A stretch of DNA of 64,000 bases, taken from NCBI RefSeq assembly GCF_002288925.2, contig NW_022098031.1:62325-126324 (forward strand), written 5' to 3'. Made by a program: the position numbers and the translations under genes. Below are positions 14,180-28,920 of this stretch, in pieces. The notes under the pieces are model-generated. The model had not been told where the DNA came from, did not search any database, and saw only the letters and a list, made by a program, of their open reading frames with translations. Source of the DNA: Delphinapterus leucas. Lineage: Eukaryota; Chordata; Mammalia; Artiodactyla; Monodontidae. Position 1 is the first letter of the stretch. Each line of letters begins with the position of its first letter.

Positions 14180-14285
14180 CTACTGCAAGGTCAAAAACGT
14201 ACATGATCTGGCCCACCAAGAACCTCAATTTATGAATATTCTTTAACTCCCTAACTCCCCGAACTTCACTTAGAATCTAGGCGTG
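14180..14285 (+). mobile_element. L2 LINE fragment (possible)
   Basis: The phrase tacatgatctggcccacc followed by a pyrimidine-rich 'ctccctaactccccgaacttcactt' resembles the L2 segment that reads '...tgatctggcccctgcctacc...'. The fragment is short and diverged. Confidence 0.4.
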
Positions 14286-16748
14286 GGTATTTTAATACCC
14301 AGTAAATAGAAACTCTGTTCTTTGCCAAAGTTTAGAATTTATTTGGTAATAGACAAAGGAGTCAGACAATAAGAGATCAAAATGTCAGCTTTATTACTGA
14401 CACAGCTGATAGAACATGATTTAGGTATATGGGAAAAAGGGAGGTTCCTAAAACTGAACCCCCAAATTAGATAAAGTTACCTGACACAGAAAGAGCTGGG
14501 TAGTCATAGGTTTCCAGGATGTGAAAGTATAAGCCCCATCTCTCCTTGAAAATAACATCTACAATATTATGGTTCCATAAATATGTTACTCTAGAATCAA
14601 TAACTATGAACTCACAAGGAAGAAAATGAAATTTTATGTCATTAGCATCTTTGCCTAAAAAAGAGTTTTAGAAGTATCAATATATTTGTATTAATATCTC
14701 TTCAGATTTCTTACCTTATTTTTTCTCCTGGAACATATTTAGCTGCCAATTTCCCATATCACCATCTCTGGAAATGTGTTGATAAGGTTTATGACAAACT
14801 TCTTAAGATCTGTAAATATATTTTATACATAAAATTAATTGAAAATTGTAAAAGTATTGGTTCAAAATAATTTTCCCTCAAAACTTTAAACATAGTGCTC
14901 TTCTGGCTTACAGTTATGTCTAATGTCAATTGATTGTCATTCTTTTATGTATAACATATAGGATTTCTTTTTCCTTTCTTTCTCTCTCTCTCTCTCCTGA
15001 AAGTTTGAGTTCTCCCTTTATCTTTGAGGTTCAAAAGTGTCATAAGTATGTTTCTATTCAACTGATTTTTATGTTTCATTTTTCTATTTCATACTTTCAA
15101 TCTAAAGACTTGTTAGGCTCGTCTGTGTTACATGTATTGACTTAAAAGATTTTTATTTCTAGACTTAACTTTGATTCTAAGAAGCTTATTTTTAGAGACT
15201 TATGAGATTAAAGATGAAGTTGTCTGTTTCAGTAGTAATACACCTGTCTAACTCTCACGACAGTCCTTGATAGGCAGTGAATGTATTAAAATCGACAGAA
15301 TACCCAGTGAATGGTTACTTAGCTCCAGAAATACAAATCCTGAAATATCTGTGTCATTTTTTATTTGCTAATGTTTTTCTCCTGCATTTTAACACTGTGT
15401 AATTTTTTATTAAAACATATATGCATGTTGAAATCTTCTGTATCTTGAGACTAAATTGAAAGATACCATGTGAATATTAATATACTGACTAATATATCAT
15501 TTTCAATCTTTAGTTATAATATAGGTAATATATTATTATATGTTAGATTTGCTATGTTCTCCTGAATGGATATCACTGCTAAGTGAATATGGAGTTCGTA
15601 TTTGAAATCAATTTTTCAATATCACGAAAATGAAATTAACATTCCAACTCAGCTATCAGCAGCATCCTCCAGAGAAGTAGTTTTATCCTTGGAGCATAAC
15701 AGTCACAGTTAATCACTACCGATGAATCTTTATGTTAGAACTTCAAAGACATAAAAGCGAAGCTCTATAGATTTAGTTAATTTATTTCCATTGCAATCCT
15801 AAGGGTCTTCTTCAGTGCATAGACATCAATGTGTTTTGAGACTTGGCACTTTTAATCTTTGGCATTTGTAAGTTTCAGAGTTTGCATATCTCTAAGCAAA
15901 ATAAATGTCACTGAAAAGATTCATCATTAAAGGTATCACAGAAACTCCACAACATTCTTTCATTCAATAAATATTTATTAAGTGCCTATGTGCCAAGTTA
16001 AACTTATAACTGAGTTGTATTCCAGAGGTTAATTTGTAAGACATGTGTTAGAAGCTTTGAATACATTTTCCCATGTAAGTAAGGTCATATATATGGAAGG
16101 TAAATGTCTTTGCTTCCCCCACAAAAATATATTTTGTAAGAATGTTATAGGCACTAAATTTGGCTGAACAAAACAAAAAGGGGAATTCACTGGTAGGATA
16201 TTAGAGTATCTCAGAGATTGCAGAAGCAACAGTGCCAGGACAACTCTAAAATTTCAACTATGACAGATTATGAAATACTTCTCTAGAGTGTTGTCAAGAA
16301 CTCATCTTTTCTTTTTCACATTTTTAAGTTCTTAGGTGAAAGAATCTGATTGGCCTAATGTAGAAAAGATATTTGTACTTGGATCAATTAGTTATAGTCA
16401 AGAGTTCATTTAGCACAGACATGGTTACAGGGGAACACTCTTGGGCAACCAACTCAAAAAGCTCTAATAAAAGTAGAAATATTTCAGAACCTAAACCCAA
16501 TGTTCTCAATATTTATCTGGGAAAATGTGTCAGTTTCCTACTTGGAATTTCAGAAGTTTGTCCGCTCTGCTGAGGAGCTAGAGCTATCGTTGCCTTACCA
16601 TCTGATCATGGATAGCCCTGCCAAGCTCCAGCCATGGACAATTCTAAGAATTTCTTGAACCTAAAAAATACTAATAGCCAAAGGCTAAAGGCCAAAATCC
16701 ATTGAAATTCGTTAGGAAAAATGAATCTGAGGAAAACCAATGTGCTCT

Positions 16749-16750
<2 letters not shown>

Positions 16751-16806
<56 letters not shown>

Positions 16807-16808
16807 TA
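16751..16808. repeat. (AT)n/(AC)n microsatellite
   Basis: About 45 bases of near-perfect alternating AT pass into a short (AC)n tract ending at acacacacatatgg. This is a simple-sequence expansion and is likely to be length-variable. Confidence 0.97.
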
Positions 16809-18839
16809 TGGAGGAAGGAAGAAAACATGGAGGAAATAGGGCTGCTCTTATGAACCTACAGTGCAATGTTAATAGATTACAGAGTACATAGAACCAGAAG
16901 CCCTGTATAGTCTCCATATTTGCTGTCCATGAAAATGAAAAGAATAAAATAAGAATTAATAATAGTAAGTGAAAACTCAAGATAGTTACATGTACCAGAA
17001 GAATGACCTCCTTTTCTAAAAACTGAAATCCGTATTGTTTGTCTTGATTGAAGTAAATCCTGGATTAATGGAACATGCAAATGATAACTTTTCACTCATT
17101 CACTCAGTGCCTATTATGTCCCAAGAACTGTGTTAGAAACTACCGATATTTGAATTATACAGTTCCACTCTTCAAAGAGCTTATAGAGACACAGTCATGA
17201 AAATAAATTATTGCACTTAAGTATTTCAGTGGCCATGATCCTTTCTCTAAGTCTCTGGTCTTTGAATAGAATGAGAAAAGTGTCATAAGCCTAAAGCCAC
17301 CTAATGTTCTTATTTAACGGATGTTCTCTGAGCTAAAGACTGGTCACCTCACTGTTAGTTCCCAAAATAAATGTGAAACATCTATTAGGTTATTTTTGAA
17401 CAATAAGAAAGGGGATTATTGATCACCAGGGTAAATGGAGTTCCTTAAGAATAAGCTGTGTCCTTAAACTTTTCAAACATTTTCCAGACATGTAGATGAG
17501 GAAAAATGCTGTTGAAATACCACATATTGAGTTTAGCAAGGTATTTCAATTACTTTCTAAATGAACATAAGATGAAATGAGACTAACAACATGGAAATAT
17601 AACTGGTGGGACCGTTGTAATCACAGGGGCTGAATAAGTGAATTGATGATGACTGAGTGAAACAGAAGGCGGTAGACTCAGCCTTTTCATATTTGATTTA
17701 AATACGAATATGAGATTTGTGAAAGCATGAAGCTAAAGGACATAGTTAAGTTTTAGATAAATAATTTTGTTTAAGGAAGACCTTTAAAGAGAGATGCAAA
17801 TCTAACAAGATGAAGTTTAATAGGGTCATTTACATAAATCTGCATTCAACTTCATGACCATACATATTGATTACTTGTGTATAGGGGGATATATATCATT
17901 TAACTGCAGCTCCTAAGAAAAATGTTTCTACCAAAAATAGACAAATTAGCAATGCCTGATAAAGATATTGATTTCCAATATCCAAAAAGCAATTGATAAG
18001 GCCAAAACTCTATGCACTGACCAGATCATAGCTGGATATTCGGTTAATTTCTGGGAAATCGGCTTGAAGTAGATGTATTCAGACATATATTCAGAGGAAC
18101 TTGACCAACATAACAAGATGACACCAAACCATGTCTTCAAGCAGTGTTAGAAATAATTAGGAACATGTGGAGTGTAGACAACAAGGATCCAGATGCTGCT
18201 AAGAAAAAGAGCAATCAGGTGTATTCTTTTGACTGCATGATAGAATCTTGGGCCAAAAGTGAGAGATTGTTACAAATAAATTTGAGCTGCGTCTAAGAAT
18301 TGTTAACGATCACAGATCTGAGAAGAATTGACCGCTTAGAAAGAGAGTTGTTCCTCATGATTATGTCCAACATAGACCTGCCAAGCATATGGATGTGGCA
18401 AAATTATTAAATGAGGGATTCAAATTTCAGCTGAGAGATTGGATTACATGCTCTTTAAATTGCACCTGTCTTGGGATTCTGTGATTCTCTACACAATTCA
18501 AAGAACTAGATGCAGAGAATCTCCACTTTTTTTAAACATTTGCAATGCTTGGCATAGTGTAGGTACTCAAAACATATGTTCAGAAAAGATGAACACAGGA
18601 CTAGAAGCTGGGTGGATAAAGAAGACGAAAAACTAAGAATATGGTACAGGAACTAGGGCAGTGACTTTCACCCAGATGACCAAACCAGAAACCTGGGCTT
18701 TGCCTTTACCCCTCGTTCTGCTTTGTCCTTACCCTTCCTCTAGGCACCTGCGTACATGATCACTGTCACCTCCCTATACTATTAATCCAGATACTAGCTC
18801 TTTAAAATCTCTCAAGCATGTTGATTTTCTTCTTTTCTT

Positions 18840-19160
18840 TCTCAGGCCATCATACTAAAACAATGTCTATACTTCCAGCCTTGCCTTCCTCTAATCCATT
18901 CTTCACACTTCAGCTAAAGAGATCTATCTAAATCATATTTCTGAACTTGCCTAAAATCCCTCAATCATTTCCTAGCATCCCTAGGATAAATTCCAAATGC
19001 TTTTATATAGCCCCTAAATCCCTATATTATCTGGTTCCTGTTTATCTCACCAGCTTTATCTGTCTCTACTTCCCATCTTACATGTTATGTTCTTAGTATA
19101 CTTAATATCTATTTCTTGTTTATAACTTCTTCTGCCTCCCTGTGTGCATATATCCTGTTC
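18840..19160 (+). mobile_element. L2 LINE fragment
   Basis: The order of phrases follows the L2 3' region: 'ctctaatccattcttcacac', then 'aaaatccctcaatcatttcc', then 'ggataaattccaaatgc', then 'ctggttcctg', then 'tatctcaccagctttatctg'. It is diverged, with no coding capacity. Confidence 0.7.
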
Positions 19161-19224
19161 CATCTTCATCCTTATCCTTTGTATAGTAATGGTAATAATG
19201 ATCTACTTTATATGTAATAAATAT

Positions 19225-19370
19225 TTAATAATCACACTGAGTAGTTGCAGTGCGCTGGGCACTGTTCTACACATTTTACGTGTATTTTCTCTTTAAGTTT
19301 TCACAAAGATTTTGAGGTAGAAACTGCTATTTCCTCCACACATGAAGAAACATAGCTTTCCAAGCACTGT
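19225..19370 (-). mobile_element. MIR-type SINE fragment, antisense
   Basis: Contains the antisense MIR pattern 'gctgggcactgttctacacattttacgtg' (split by substitutions), then 'tttgaggtagaaactgctattt' and 'gaagaaacatagct'. These match the 'bordering gaggtag...gatgaggaaac' layout of MIR copies. Edges are approximate. Confidence 0.6.
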
Positions 19371-19780
19371 GGTATATAAAAGTGCAGGTTTCCCGAGCCC
19401 TGTTTTCTCTGAATTATTTAGGATTCGGGATAAGGCCACAATTTAAAGAGTATGTAGTCCAGTCTTTCAGCTGGACCTTGAGTACCCTATCTAATTTTAA
19501 ATGGTCTCCATGAGGAGTCAAAAAAAAATCTCTCTCTTTATACTCTGAAAAGAGTAACATAATTTTTTTCATGGAGAATAATTAGTTTCTTATCTGACCC
19601 CATCCCATCCTTCAAAATGAGCAACAAATATATTCAAATTAAACACCTTTTTTTAAGAATGAGAAATGGAGGTAATTTCAAAGTGGTGTAGTTGCTTTAT
19701 AAAGTTGATGTTTTTCTGATATAATTAGCCACACATATTATCCCAAAGTTTGATATAAGAATAGTAATGCTGGACATATA

Positions 19781-20430
19781 ACCCAAGAAAACCATAATTC
19801 AAAAAGAATCATGAACCACAATGTTCATTGCAGCATTATTTATAACAGCCAGGACATGGAAGCAACCTAAGTGTCCATAGACAGATGAATGGATAAAGAA
19901 GATGTGGCACATATATACAATGGAATATTACTCAGCCATAAAAAGAAAGGAAATTGAGTTATTTGTAGTGAGGTGGATGGACCTAGAGTCTGTCATACAG
20001 AGTGAAGTAAGTCAGAAAGAGAAAAACAAATACCGTATGCTAACACATATATATGGAATCTAAAAGAAAATAAAAATGGTTCTGATGAACCTAGGGGCAG
20101 GGCAGGAATAAAGACGCAGACATAAAGAATGGACTTGAGGACATGGGGAGGGGGAAGGATAAGCTGGGACGAAGTGAGAGAGTAACATTGACATATATAC
20201 ACTACCAAATGTAAAATAGATAGCTAGTGGGAAGCAGCCGCACGGCACAGGGAGATCAGCTCCGTGCTTTGTGACCACCTGGAGGGTTGGGATAGGGAGG
20301 GTGGGAGGGAGACGCAAGAGAGAAGAGATATGGGGATATATGTATGCATATAGCTGATTCACTTTGTTATACAGCAGAAACTAACACAACATTGTAAAGC
20401 AATTATACTCCAATAAAGATGTTAAAAAAA
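19781..20430 (+). mobile_element. L1 LINE 3' end, 5'-truncated
   Basis: The sequence includes the ORF2 C-terminal hallmark 'gcagcattatttataacagc', 'aagtgtccatagacagatga' and 'tggaatattactcagccata'. A 3' UTR follows, with a G-rich stretch near 20140-20320 and the end 'aatactccaataaagatg' type motif followed by a short A-rich tail. It is in the same orientation as PPFIA2, truncated to about 650 bp and non-functional. The antisense L1 at 61160-62210 overlaps the same part of the consensus. Confidence 0.93.
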
Positions 20431-20861
20431 TAATAATGATCACTAATAAATAAGCTATGTAAGAAATTTAAATGTGTGCTTGACTCAATCTAATGTTATT
20501 CATCCCAGTAAAACGTTCAAAGTTAGTGCCTAATAGCAAGGATAATTAAGTTCCTTTATTAAAAGAAAAAAAGTGACTAATTAAGGTAAATTTAAATATA
20601 ATGCTGACTGACATCTTAATTGAGAGAGTATTCTCTATATTTCCACAAATATAGGCTCTTATATTAGCTCTGTATGGTAATTTTTATAAGGACTTTGAAG
20701 ATGTGCTTTTTTCCCATAGTTATTTAAAATTAGCCTTTCAGGAAGCAAGCTTCTCTACCTTGTTTCCACATTTCTAAGAAGGCCGAAGGCCACTGATTAC
20801 GTCCTATTGCTAGGATTTTATAAAACATAGTTCTATAACAAAAGACTTTTCATTCAAAAAT

Positions 20862-20921
20862 ATATATGTATGTGTATATATGTTATATTGTATGCATATA
20901 TATATATATATATATACACGA
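20862..20921. repeat. (TA)n-rich microsatellite
   Basis: Interrupted tatata/tgtgta sequence ends in about 24 bases of pure alternating TA. Simple repeat. Confidence 0.9.
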
Positions 20922-21239
20922 ACATACAATTAAATGTCTTTATTTCAGATTTTACATACTTAAAATTTTAATTTGAGGCTTGACTGTGGTATGATTGCTA
21001 GGCAAATGAATAAAAAAAATTCTTGGAAGAATAAAGATTTTTTAACCTCTTTTAAAGAGTCTCAAATATTTTAGCTATTTTGAATCAATATTAACTTTAA
21101 AGAAAAATTATTTCTGAAGAAGTATGATGATGAGCCATACTTAAAACTTCTGAACCATTTTCTTTCATTTGTAAGGATCACTAGAAATGTGCTTCGCTAT
21201 TTATTTTTATCTGTATCCCATCATCTGTCTTTATATGTA

Positions 21240-22230
21240 AAGCAATTTCTGCCATCACCCCGGGTGCTCTTGTATCCACATAGAACAACCATTCACAACT
21301 TAACCTTTAAGTTCACAGCTTCATTACTTCCAATGTCATTCTCTACTCCAAGTCAGACACCTCTCATGCTGTATTCTGAATCTTGTCATCATCCCCAAAT
21401 CATTCCTGTTCGAAAATTACTAATTCAAGCATATCATTCCTTCCTATCTCCTCCCTTCAGCTCCCTTTATCAACTTCTTCTACTATCGTCTTTTTAAAAA
21501 CTTCTATCCTTTCCCAGTGCATCAGTCCCATTTGGTCCTCTTCTCTCTCCCTATTTAGCTTAAATTCTATGTCCATAATTTCACCACACTCAAAAATTGC
21601 TAAAGCCCATCACTCCTCTTTCATTTGGTGACATCCACATCATAACTACAGCCACCAATGAATATTCTTTCTCCATGGCTACATTAGGGCACCTCTGTGC
21701 TGCAGGAGAAAATTAATACAGGGAAATTTGGACCAGCTTCATTTGGGAATTCAACACTGCCAGGTAATCCCAGTACTTTTCTCTCACCAATCTTCTTTCT
21801 ACTCTCTGCAACTTCTGTTGGAGACCTCCACTGTCCTCAAACCCACATCTTCTGCAGGTGCGTTCACATTCTACTTCAGAGGGAGAGAAAAAAAGAGACC
21901 AATCTGAGTCCTCTGAATTATTTGCTGCCAAATCCACACTAACACTTGCCCCCATCCTGCTTTATTACAGAAACTAGGTTAATCTCTTCTTACTTAAGAG
22001 CATCCTTTCCCATTTTGTCTGTCACGTTGTGCCAGTTTCCCACTTGTACTTATACATTCAAATTCTGCTCTCTTCGGTGTTGTGGCCATCAGCATTTAAA
22101 CATTCTCAAGTTTCACCTATTGAAAGAAATCCTTTCTTCATTCCACTTTTCCACTTCAGTTACTACCTGTTCACTTCCCAATCTGGTGTTAATGATTGAT
22201 TTTTTAAATTTCTGAGTCACCAACTTGAAC
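21240..22230. other. Pyrimidine-rich intronic stretch, unassigned
   Basis: Roughly 1 kb is strongly enriched in C and T on the + strand, which creates several spurious serine/leucine/proline-rich open frames of about 80-100 codons. No domain or codon pattern supports a gene. It may be a diverged repeat, but I could not assign a family. Confidence 0.4.
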
Positions 22231-25200
22231 CTTAAGAAGCAAGAGGCAACTATATTCCACATATGGAGTTCATTTAGTAAATTATTTCTAATATGGAGTT
22301 GTACATTCAAAGTTAGCTAGTTTATAAACCGAAGGCCCATTCATTCAGTAAGAGATCTAGAAGATTAAAGTGAGGAAACTTAAACATTTAAGAATCCTGT
22401 TTTGGAATATAAGATAGACGTTAGTTGATAATGTCTTCTTGTTTGTGTCTGGATGTATGCTGATGTTCCCAAGGAAAATATTGTGCCAGTAACTGGATTG
22501 ATCTTATTCATTAGTGGGTACCTTAAAACCTGTTTTCTAGGTCAATGAAAAATTGTTATTTGCCTATTACTTACAGTGGTCTTTAACTGAAAAATGTTAA
22601 TTCTTGACCAGAATCTCTCTTGCCAGTCTCGTAACCTTGACAATCTGGAGTAGAAAGAAAAAGAATAAGAGGTTATGTGTTCCTGTAAATAACTGCATGT
22701 AGAAAAGAATATCAACTTTTATAAGAAGAAAAATCACTTTATCCAGACCAAAAAAATTATGCAAATATATATTACCTCTGATATGAATTTATAATATATT
22801 ATCACAAACTCTCTTAGAGTCATTTATGATTCTTTGCAGAACATATTTTTTTGAAGGTCGTGAGCTGAAATACTTACTATTCTAAAGTGAGATAGCTGCT
22901 CAGCATTGCTCTTAAACTAATTGACTATAGAGGAGAAGAAAGTTCATAAAAACTATGAAAAGTCAGATAACATATACATCAATATATATATTAGAACTTT
23001 AAGCAATACTTCTTGAGTGATGCCTTTATATTTGTGTTTCCTGTTTATTTTCATCATTTCTCTTATGTTTTATATTCAGGGTATTTCTATAGATACAAGT
23101 TTCCTATTTTAAAAATGATAAATATGTGAGAAATATTAATATTCCACTGTGTGCAGATTTGTTCAACTTGTTTTATTGGAGAGCAATTCCTAGGTAGCTA
23201 GTAGACTGAGGAAGATTATTTTGTCCATGGTAATAACTGTCCCCAAATACTTTGGCCATTTTCATGAAGAGCACAGAAATTGCCCTTTTCTCAGAACTCA
23301 TCAAAGTGTTCACAGGTATGTTGACAGGAAAACCACTTTAACCGCCTGGAATGTATCTCTTTTGGGTCTTAATTTTCTTTATGTTGCATATATGATGTAA
23401 GAAATATGCCTTAAATTTCTTAGGACATTGTGATGCCAATTTGTATGGACAATTATGTTTTCGTTTATGTGAAAATTTAAAGAGCTTGCCACAGCTGTTC
23501 TGCAGCTAAGGTCAAAGAACATGCATTTCTCTAAAATGCACATTTAATGAAAGAATACACAGTTTCTCTGAATGAATGTGTTTGGAGGAGGCATGTGCAG
23601 GGTGTGGCATCGCACGTCCAGCTTTTCTTTATAATGATTGTGCAATAAAAAGGGAGCTCTCTAACTTGCCTCATTTCTTAGATAGGAATCTCTGCTTCAT
23701 ATTTTGTTATATTGACTCTATTTTATGAGCTATAGTAAGTTTTATTTTTCTAAGAATTAATCTATTATGCTTGTACAGAAAATTTTAAATAATATTCTCA
23801 TGGCCTTTTGTTGGATTATTTAAATTCCATATTTTCCCAGTGCCTCTATTCTATCCAGGGAACAAGTGGGCTACTTCAACCACTACATTTAAATCTACGT
23901 TTTTGTGATGATTTTTCGTAGCATTTGTGAACCAGTCTAGTTCATTTTCTCCCTCAGAGCAACATTTATGAACATCTGTCCAGATAAATAAATGCTTCTA
24001 CTGAAAGACACCCAGTTAGCACAGCTCAACATTTATTTTGGCAGTTCAAATAGAGGAGGAAGAATTCCATGTGGCAGGGGAAGAAGAGTGATAGAATTTT
24101 TTTATACTTTCTCATGATCTGATTACTGGCACATAATTATTATTGTTACAGCACTTGTTAGAATTATAAAATTGTGGATCTGGAATGTACAAATTTCTTC
24201 TTGCCTCAAATTAAGTTCAGGAGATTGAACATCAGAACCTACTAGTGATTTTGACGAAACCATGTATGTGAACTGGAATCCAGACACTCTGACCCTCAAA
24301 CCAGTGCTTTCTTCAAGTTGCTGCCTTTCCAAGTCTGCTGTATTTTTCTTAAGCTCTAACAGTAAGCTTATAAATCTGTATGAGAATCTGAGCACCACTT
24401 AATAAGTTACTGCTTCTATTTGTAAACAGTAGCCTGAGGCAAAAAACATTCTTTAACAAGCTGCCTGACTTCCTCCAGGGGTTTACTAGAGGCTGGGAAA
24501 ATGTGGTCATGCATGTTTCAGAGTGGCTCATTTTCAAGAGACAGACTTACTGTTCAACTATTAGAACTGCACTCAGCCTGATTATGCTTTTGGACGCAGT
24601 GAGTATGTGTGTCATGGTGAGGAAAAAAAGTACCATGTCTTTCTCGTATCTGAGCTTCCACACATCTGAAATGATGCTCTTGTTTTATTCCATGGCTTTC
24701 TTTGGATTGAAATGTATCCATTAACATTTGTGTGCTTTTCTTTTCCATCCGTCCTTCTTCATCTCATGAAAAGCACGTCAGGGTAAGTTGAATCACAATG
24801 GCTGCTGAACATGTTTATTTTCAGCACCATCCTCTTTTTCTTTTATCTTTAGTATTTCTCTTTTCAGTTGTAACACAAGCTGCACTGCCTCTGACCTAAA
24901 ATGAAAGTTGTGAAGTGTATTCGTTTCCTTACCATAAAAGGAATCATTGGTTCAGAGAAATGTTGTTCACATTCAGGATTAATCATGTTGTCCTTTCAGG
25001 CACTTCAGTTTCTTCGGTTCTATTACACATATATCAAAAGGCAATCCAGATGACATTTCCCCTGTTTCTCAAGTCACTCTCTAGGAGTTAGTGTGACATT
25101 CAGTGAGGCTTAAGTAATAGTTGCAGGCCACTTGAGTACTTTTGACTGTGCTGCAAGGCTGAGACTGCCTGTATGTTTTTCCTAGTGCTGTGTGGTTTTC

Positions 25201-28149
25201 CACCAGCATTATATTCAAGAGATAAGTTTATTTGTTGATTACTAGAACTACACGTACATGAAGTAGGTTAAATGCTGGATCTTCCCCAGAAGGACTTTTA
25301 CACTTAGATTCCAAAGTAATCCTTGGTTTTGGCTGAACCCTTTGGTTTTGTGTGTTCTTTTGTTTCCTATACTACTAGTTAATTTTTAAAGCTTTGAAAA
25401 GGTATATTACTAAGATTACTGTTTCAAATTTCAAATCCTGCTTTTTGAACTAAACTTAGAATTTGTTATTTATTTCTAAAACCAACTGGGCTTCAAAGTA
25501 AAACAAATTATGCATAATATTATAAAATATCACCTTCGTGCAAATGTCTGCATTGGTAACATGGTGAGCTACAAAACACTTTAGATCGAGAGAGGTTTTG
25601 CTTTTACATTTAAAGCAAAACATTTTGAGGGGACAAGTAAAATGGCTCCAATAAGATGCAATTATTCAGGAATTGTGGAGAGTGTCACTAATTGGCAATA
25701 TGGATATTTTATATACCAATAAAGGTCATGTGCTTTGTTCATTAATATGGTTTATATTTGTTATATTTTTCCTACTCTAATTTTAAGTTATAATTACTAT
25801 TACTAATTATTTAACAATGCAATATTTACTTAAGTAAGGATAATTTATGATATTAAATTCTAGGAAGTGTTCTTGCAAATGCAAGGTAAGCTGTGATTAG
25901 AATGCTATTCAACTATGCTGGCCAAATGCAAGTTGTAAGATCTTACTTTTTAAAAACAATCGGTATTCTGACATTGGATTTTTAAAGCATTATTTTCATG
26001 TTATCATGAATTATTGGCCTAATGATTTTAAGTTTCATGAGGAAATTGAGATAATGAAAACAATGTCAAGAAATACAACTTCATTCCCCCATCCCTTTTT
26101 GAATGAAATATTGAAAAATAATAGATTCATAAGGCATCAATATTTATGGACTTTAAGAAACTGATATAATTACCTTAATTGGAAAATTCAATTTCTTGTC
26201 TTGCACATGCTCCTGGAATTTAAACATTTTAAGACCTCAAAATCATTCCCTTAGTACAGTTGCTAAAAGAAAGCTTAGGAGGTTAAATGTCAGGAGAAGA
26301 TAGTACAAACATAGTAAAGACGTGGGAAGATTTGAAGTGGAAAGAATATTGAATTAGGAATCAGAAGACAAGACTTTAAGCCCCAACTTTCCCATGTGTT
26401 TGTTGCATACTTTTGAGTGACTGACTCATATTCTGTGTACTTTCTAATATTACTGTCAACTTCCCAATACTCACAAGAGTATGAGAAGATATGAATAATC
26501 TCAGAAGCATAGAAACTATAAACTTCAAATCTGAGTTAAAGAGGGCTCAAAATTAGATGAAGCACTAAAGCCATCTAGTCTAAATGGCATCCATATAAAC
26601 CTGAAAAATTACCAATGTTCCTCCAGTAAGTCCCCAATGTACAGTCAGGAAGGGACTGGGAAGAACAAACCCCAGTGTCTTGGAAAAGTGAAATTGTTTA
26701 CTGGAAAGTAATACAAGCCCCTCTAGTTTTTAATAACAGCATGAGTAACTGTATTGCTCCATCGCATTTGTGCGTGCATGTGTGTGTTTATACCTTTTCA
26801 GTGGTTTTGAAAGTGATTAAATTCAAAATAAAATGAGGAGTGAAATTATGTAAACCCCTACTCAAATTCACAAATAAATTAAATTTCTTTCCTGAGACTG
26901 TGCCCTCCATTTCAAGTAGCTTGCAGGGGAAAAAAAGGTTTCAACATGAATGAACTTTGGTTTTATGTAATTAAATAATTTCAAGCCACCTAGCATGTAT
27001 TCTGAGAACCTAAATAAAACACTACTTAAATGTATAATGGACTTTTATATGCACTACATGTGAAAATGTGCCATAACAGGATACACAAACACACACACTT
27101 GCACTTACACACATACAAAATCACAGCACGCGGTGCTTTCAAAGTCAAGTGAACCTTGTTAATGTCGGATTTGGAACTCTTAATTTTATGGAGCTAACTG
27201 TGTTTACTTAGGTCATCAATGCCTGAAGCAGCTGATTGGGATTTGTAATATATTTCTGTTTAGGATAATTATGTTAATTAATATATACATTTTCAGCTTA
27301 CAGAATTTAAAAAATTTGAAGTGGCACCATATTTCCTTCATATTTGCTGACCAGCATTTCAAACAGTTTCTCAAATATGTAATGTTAATTTTCATGGAAT
27401 TGATCAACAGATATAGATTTCTGAATGATGAGATTATAGCTCATTGTCTGGTTGAAATTTGAGGAGATCATGTTCTATTTACCCTCTTGACTGTTGAAGT
27501 TTATTGGAACAAGATACATTTTATAATTAATAATGGTGTGAAGTCTATGTAAATTTACTGTTATATTATGTAGGGAAGATTTATTCTCTGTGCTACACTT
27601 TTAAGAAGTAGATTCAATTGTCAAATTATTTTGACTTATATTTCATTCTTGGTTCTTATCGAGCCACATACTTATTTCTCCCGGTTGTATCAATATGTAA
27701 GTACTTGTTGTGTGCCTCAGTAAGTAAATAAGCCCTAAAGATAAATTATTCAACCAGAGAATTACTTTGTATTACAATAATACAAAATTAATTGAACGGA
27801 AACAAATTCAGTTTTTCCATCCTGGTTGTATAAATGGGGGTAACCTCCTTCCTCTGGCCAAGATTCAGAGCCTGTTTGTAGTAGGGAACAGCAAGAAAAG
27901 AAAAGTCATAGCTCTTTTTTTCTCTTATAGGGTTGAGGACTGAAATGTGTGATAGTGAGGGGGAAAAGACTATCTATATTAGCCAGGAAGTCACATAAAT
28001 GTATGCCTAAATATGAACGAAAAAAAAGGAGAGAAATAAAGGTGGAAAACTATCATTGTCTTTAATTCTAACAAAGAGGTGGTTGTTACTCTCTTCCTTT
28101 TACGTTTATGAAAAGTTCAGAGAGGTTAATTAGCTAAAGGATAGTGTGG

Positions 28150-28385
28150 GGTGTTAAGAGGCTGACTGTGTGACCAGGTGGCTGGCACTCAGATTCTGGC
28201 TCTGCACTCACCAGCTCTGTGCTCCAAGCGGCCTCTTTTCTTCAGTGTCCTCATCTGCAAATGTGTATCGACATGTATCTTATTGGATTGTTGTGAAGAT
28301 TAAATGACTTACACACATAAAGCACTGAGGATAGTGCCTCACACGTAGTAAGTGATATATGCATGTCAGCTGTTATTATCTGAGC
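28150..28385 (+). mobile_element. MIR SINE
   Basis: The MIR order is preserved: 'agattctggctctgcactca', 'ccagctctgtg', 'cctcatctgcaaatg', 'attggattgttgtgaagatt', 'aaatgacttacacacataaa', 'gcactgaggatagtgcctca'. This is an ancient, diverged copy. Confidence 0.88.
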
Positions 28386-28734
28386 TCTAAACCCTAATTT
28401 GCCTGCATAGAGAGACTTTGGTCTTTCAAACCATGATATTATATCTTAGAAAGATATGAGGTGGTTCATATGAATAAGAGAGCACATTAGATAAAGTTCT
28501 ATTATAGTACTCACTGTATTCAATTATAATACAACTTATTTAATTACATTTAAATACAATTTTAAATTTTAAATGAGAAGTATAGTAAGTGCAATAACTA
28601 GAGTATATACAAGTTATAATGTTTTTGTAGAAGAGAAAATTTATTCTCCCTGTGAAAAGTCTTGGCATCTTAACAGGAAGGATAAAGCATAAATTTTGTC
28701 AGAAAGATAAGTGTGAGTTTGTCACAATTATGAT

Positions 28735-28890
28735 GCGAAGAAGGATGCTCTAGGCAGAAGAAAAAGGCATATACAAAGTCATAGAGGGTAAAACAGAATG
28801 AGGTATTTGGAAAATGGCAAGTATTTCAGTATTGCTTGAGCAGAAGAAGCTGGGAGATAGCCAAGGGCCAGATCACCAAGGGTCTTTTTA
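28735..28890 (-). mobile_element. L2 LINE fragment, antisense
   Basis: The layout is 'aggcagaagaaaaaggcata', 'caaagtcatagaggg', then 'gggccagatcaccaagggtc'. This corresponds to the antisense L2 series seen more fully at 32813-33400 (aggcagagg...caaaggtcctgagg...). Diverged. Confidence 0.6.
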
Positions 28891-28920
28891 GTTGAACTAA
28901 GATATTTGACCTATATTTTC